Assembly (NCBI GenBank): GCA_019115285.1
Contig: DXDU01000128.1
Span: forward strand, 1 to 45,663
Source: Candidatus Acutalibacter pullistercoris
Lineage (GTDB): Bacteria > Bacillota > Clostridia > Oscillospirales > Acutalibacteraceae
Length of the DNA stretch: 45,663 nt
Direction of reading: 5' to 3'
The translations under genes and the position numbers were made by a program. Positions 43,737 through 45,663 of the stretch are shown in pieces. Every line of letters begins with the position of its first letter. Position 1 is the stretch's first letter. The notes beneath the pieces were generated by a model. It was given only the letters and a program-made list of their open reading frames with translations. It did not search any database and was not told where the DNA came from.

Positions 43737-44405
43737 TCAATAATTGATCAGCAAAGGCTCCACTGCCTCCGCCACCGCTCGGCGGATGTCCTCCACCGGC
43801 AGTGGCTCGCCCCCGTTTTCGCAGGAGATCACTTTCCACCCCAGCCTCTCCCCGGCGAACCGGGCGCACTCCCGGCAGGACCGGAGAAACTCCAGGTGGC
43901 TTTCGTGGATGTCCTTCTTCCCGCTGTCCCCCTGGTACCGGGAGAGCAGCAGCTTCTGAGAGATCTCAATGGGCATATCCAGATAGAGGACCGCGTCCGG
44001 CCGGGGGATGCCCAGCTTTTCATACTCCAGATCCTCCACCCAGGCAAGGTACTGCCCCCACTGCTCCCGGGGGAGCTTTCCCATCTGGTACACCAGGTTG
44101 GAGGTGGCGTACCTGTCGCAGAGAATCAGCGTCCCCGCCTGGTAGTCCTTCTTCCAGTCCTTCTGGTAGCTGGCGTACCGGTCCACGGCGTAGAACGTGC
44201 TGGCGGCCCAGGCGTTCACGTCCTCTGGGTCCGTGCCAAACTCTCCCCCCAGGTACATTTTCACCAGCGCGGAGGAAGGGGACTGGTAATCGGGAAACGT
44301 CACCTGCCGCACCGGGATCCCCCGGTCCTCCAGCCCCTGGCGGAGCAGCCCGGTCTGGGTCCCCTTGCCGCTGCCGTCCAGGCCTTCCAGCACCACTAGG
44401 GCCAT
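43737..44405 (-). CDS. tmk: dTMP (thymidylate) kinase
   Basis: LVVLEGLDGSGKGTQTGLLRQGLEDRG, LCDRYATSNLVYQ, DAVLYLDMPIEIS. Confidence 0.93.
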   Translation of the reverse strand: MALVVLEGLDGSGKGTQTGLLRQGLEDRGIPVRQVTFPDYQSPSSALVKMYLGGEFGTDPEDVNAWAASTFYAVDRYASYQKDWKKDYQAGTLILCDRYATSNLVYQMGKLPREQWGQYLAWVEDLEYEKLGIPRPDAVLYLDMPIEISQKLLLSRYQGDSGKKDIHESHLEFLRSCRECARFAGERLGWKVISCENGGEPLPVEDIRRAVAEAVEPLLINY

Positions 44406-44427
44406 GGTCCCTTTTCCCCCTTTTCTC

Positions 44428-45186
44428 TCACAGATCTTTGTAGTACTCCCGCACCTGGGCGGCCTTGCCGCAGCTCATCTTCCCCTCGGGACAGGGCCCG
44501 GACAGGCAGGGCGGCCCCGCCTTCTGGAAGAGATGGGGCGCCACGGCCTTCACTTCTTTCAGCATCTCCACCGCCAGCGCCCGAATCTCCCACTGGGCCC
44601 GGTTGCAGCACCGGTGGGCGAAAAAGTTCATCAGTTCCCTGGCGTTCATGGTGCACATCATCTTGGTGGCGCAGGCGTTGGGCAGCACGAACCGGGCGTC
44701 CTCAATGGCCTGCTTCTCCGCTTTCCGGCTGGCGGACTGCTCGTCCTCTCCCGCCGCCAGCAGCTCCTTCTTGTGGGCCTCCTGGAGCACCGCCGTCAGG
44801 TTCTCATAGTGGCGCTGGTCCTCCTCCATGGCCCGCAGGAACTCCTCCTTGGCCTCCGGGATCTTCTCAATCTCCGGGGGCAGCACAAACTCGAAGGCCT
44901 TCTCCTTCACGTACCGCTGGCTCTGCACGCTGTACGAGGCGATGCGGTGCCGGGTAATCTGGGCCAGCAGCGACCGGGACACCCCCTCGATGCCAAAGGT
45001 AAAGCTGGCGTGCTCGATGGGGCTCTGGTGGCCGATGGAGCTGAGCATGTCCAGAAAGGAGGCGGTCTTCTCCTCCGTCAGCCCCTCCAGCACCGTGTCG
45101 ATGTCCGCCGCGGCGTAGCACAGCTTGGCAGCGGCCGCCACCGTCTTTTCCGGCTGGGGGGTGTAGGCCAGAAGTTTCACTTGCAT
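44428..45186 (-). CDS. thyX: Flavin-dependent thymidylate synthase ThyX
   Basis: HQSPIEHASFTFGIEGVSRSLLAQITRHRIASYSVQSQRYV contains the ThyX motif RHRxxSxxxxSxR; C-terminal cysteine-rich tail CLSGPCPEGKMSCG. Confidence 0.96.
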   Translation of the reverse strand: MQVKLLAYTPQPEKTVAAAAKLCYAAADIDTVLEGLTEEKTASFLDMLSSIGHQSPIEHASFTFGIEGVSRSLLAQITRHRIASYSVQSQRYVKEKAFEFVLPPEIEKIPEAKEEFLRAMEEDQRHYENLTAVLQEAHKKELLAAGEDEQSASRKAEKQAIEDARFVLPNACATKMMCTMNARELMNFFAHRCCNRAQWEIRALAVEMLKEVKAVAPHLFQKAGPPCLSGPCPEGKMSCGKAAQVREYYKDL

Positions 45187-45374
45187 AGTCCCCCGTCTCC
45201 TTTCCATAGTCGCTCTATATTATACCAAAGATCCGCCACTCCCACAAGCCCTAGTTTTCCCCCAGCCCCCACCATTTCTCACACATCCGCGGGAGATCCC
45301 CGCAAAAACCGCCAGGCCCCCCTTCCAGCGACGCCCTCTCACTCCTCCCAGCGACCCACACCCCTTCCGCCCCC

Positions 45375-45430
45375 CGCCGCCCTCCTTCCCCCATAAAAAA
45401 CCGCCCCAAGGCCAAGCCCCGTGGGGCAGC
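45375..45430 (-). repeat. Terminator-like repeat, copy 1
   Basis: CCTCCTTCCCCCATAAAAAACCGCCCCAAGGCCAAGCCCCGTGGGGCAGCG. Confidence 0.8.
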
Positions 45431-45549
45431 GCTTCCCCTTTTTATCTCCGAGAAACGCGTCCCTCTCCCACGCCCCTCTCCCGGCGACTCTCACCTTTCC
45501 CCACCCCTCAGCGAAGGAGCGTCCCTCTCTTTGACTCACTTCCCCCACC

Positions 45550-45603
45550 AGCCCTCCTTCCCCCATAAAAAAACCGCCCCAGGGCCAAGCCCCGGGGCAG
45601 CGT
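45550..45603 (-). terminator. Terminator of the gene entering from the right edge (repeat copy 2)
   Basis: CCTCCTTCCCCCATAAAAAAACCGCCCCAGGGCCAAGCCCCGGGGCAGCG; hairpin followed by TTTTTTTATGG on the minus strand. Confidence 0.8.
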
Positions 45604-45663
45604 TTACTCTTCCTCTTCTTTTGTAAACCCGATCAGGTCTCCCTCGTCCTCCAGGGCTTGGGT
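45604..45663 (-). CDS. C-terminal fragment of an unidentified protein (runs off the window)
   Basis: Minus-strand frame ends ...QALEDEGDLIGFTKEEEE* immediately before the terminator. Confidence 0.4.
   Translation of the reverse strand, partial: TQALEDEGDLIGFTKEEEE

Noticed and set aside
42371-45186. A dedicated thymidylate/folate supersystem
   Set aside because: thyX, tmk and 5-FTHF cyclo-ligase proximity is metabolically sensible but ordinary; no unusual architecture beyond the small ORF noted separately.
1-45663. CRISPR arrays, tRNA, rRNA, transposases, integrases, restriction-modification or toxin-antitoxin systems
   Set aside because: None recognised by eye; no regularly spaced repeats, conserved RNA genes or catalytic motifs for these classes were visible.

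Overview
High-GC chromosomal window, probably from a spore-forming Bacillota of Oscillospiraceae/Clostridia type. This placement is inferred from dpaA/dpaB, thyX, recD2, a SAM-I riboswitch on metK, and gene content. Most of the window is ordinary housekeeping: argG, hflX, metY, dpaAB, murC, an MreB/Mbl-like gene, recD2, metK, rlmH, murA, plsY, der, rpmF, pgi, a D,D-carboxypeptidase, a U32 peptidase, mltG, 5-FTHF cyclo-ligase, tmk and thyX. I saw no tRNA, rRNA, CRISPR array, integrase or transposase. The most unusual part is a compact, uninterrupted phage-derived operon at about 5755-14354 on the minus strand. It follows PBSX/xkd-like order (portal, protease, decoration, major capsid, connectors, LysM protein, hub, gpV-like, XkdS-like, baseplate J, XkdU-like). 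It lacks recognisable terminase, sheath, tube, tape measure, fibre, lysis and integration genes, yet its ORFs are intact and tightly packed. This is my main candidate for a domesticated or undescribed particle. A second pattern is that at four separate loci the 3' end of a gene and/or its terminator reappears as a diverged copy just downstream in the direction of transcription. A divergent DUF1874/B116-like protein lacking the expected catalytic His is also worth checking. All assignments come from reading the sequence and translations; no database searches were run.
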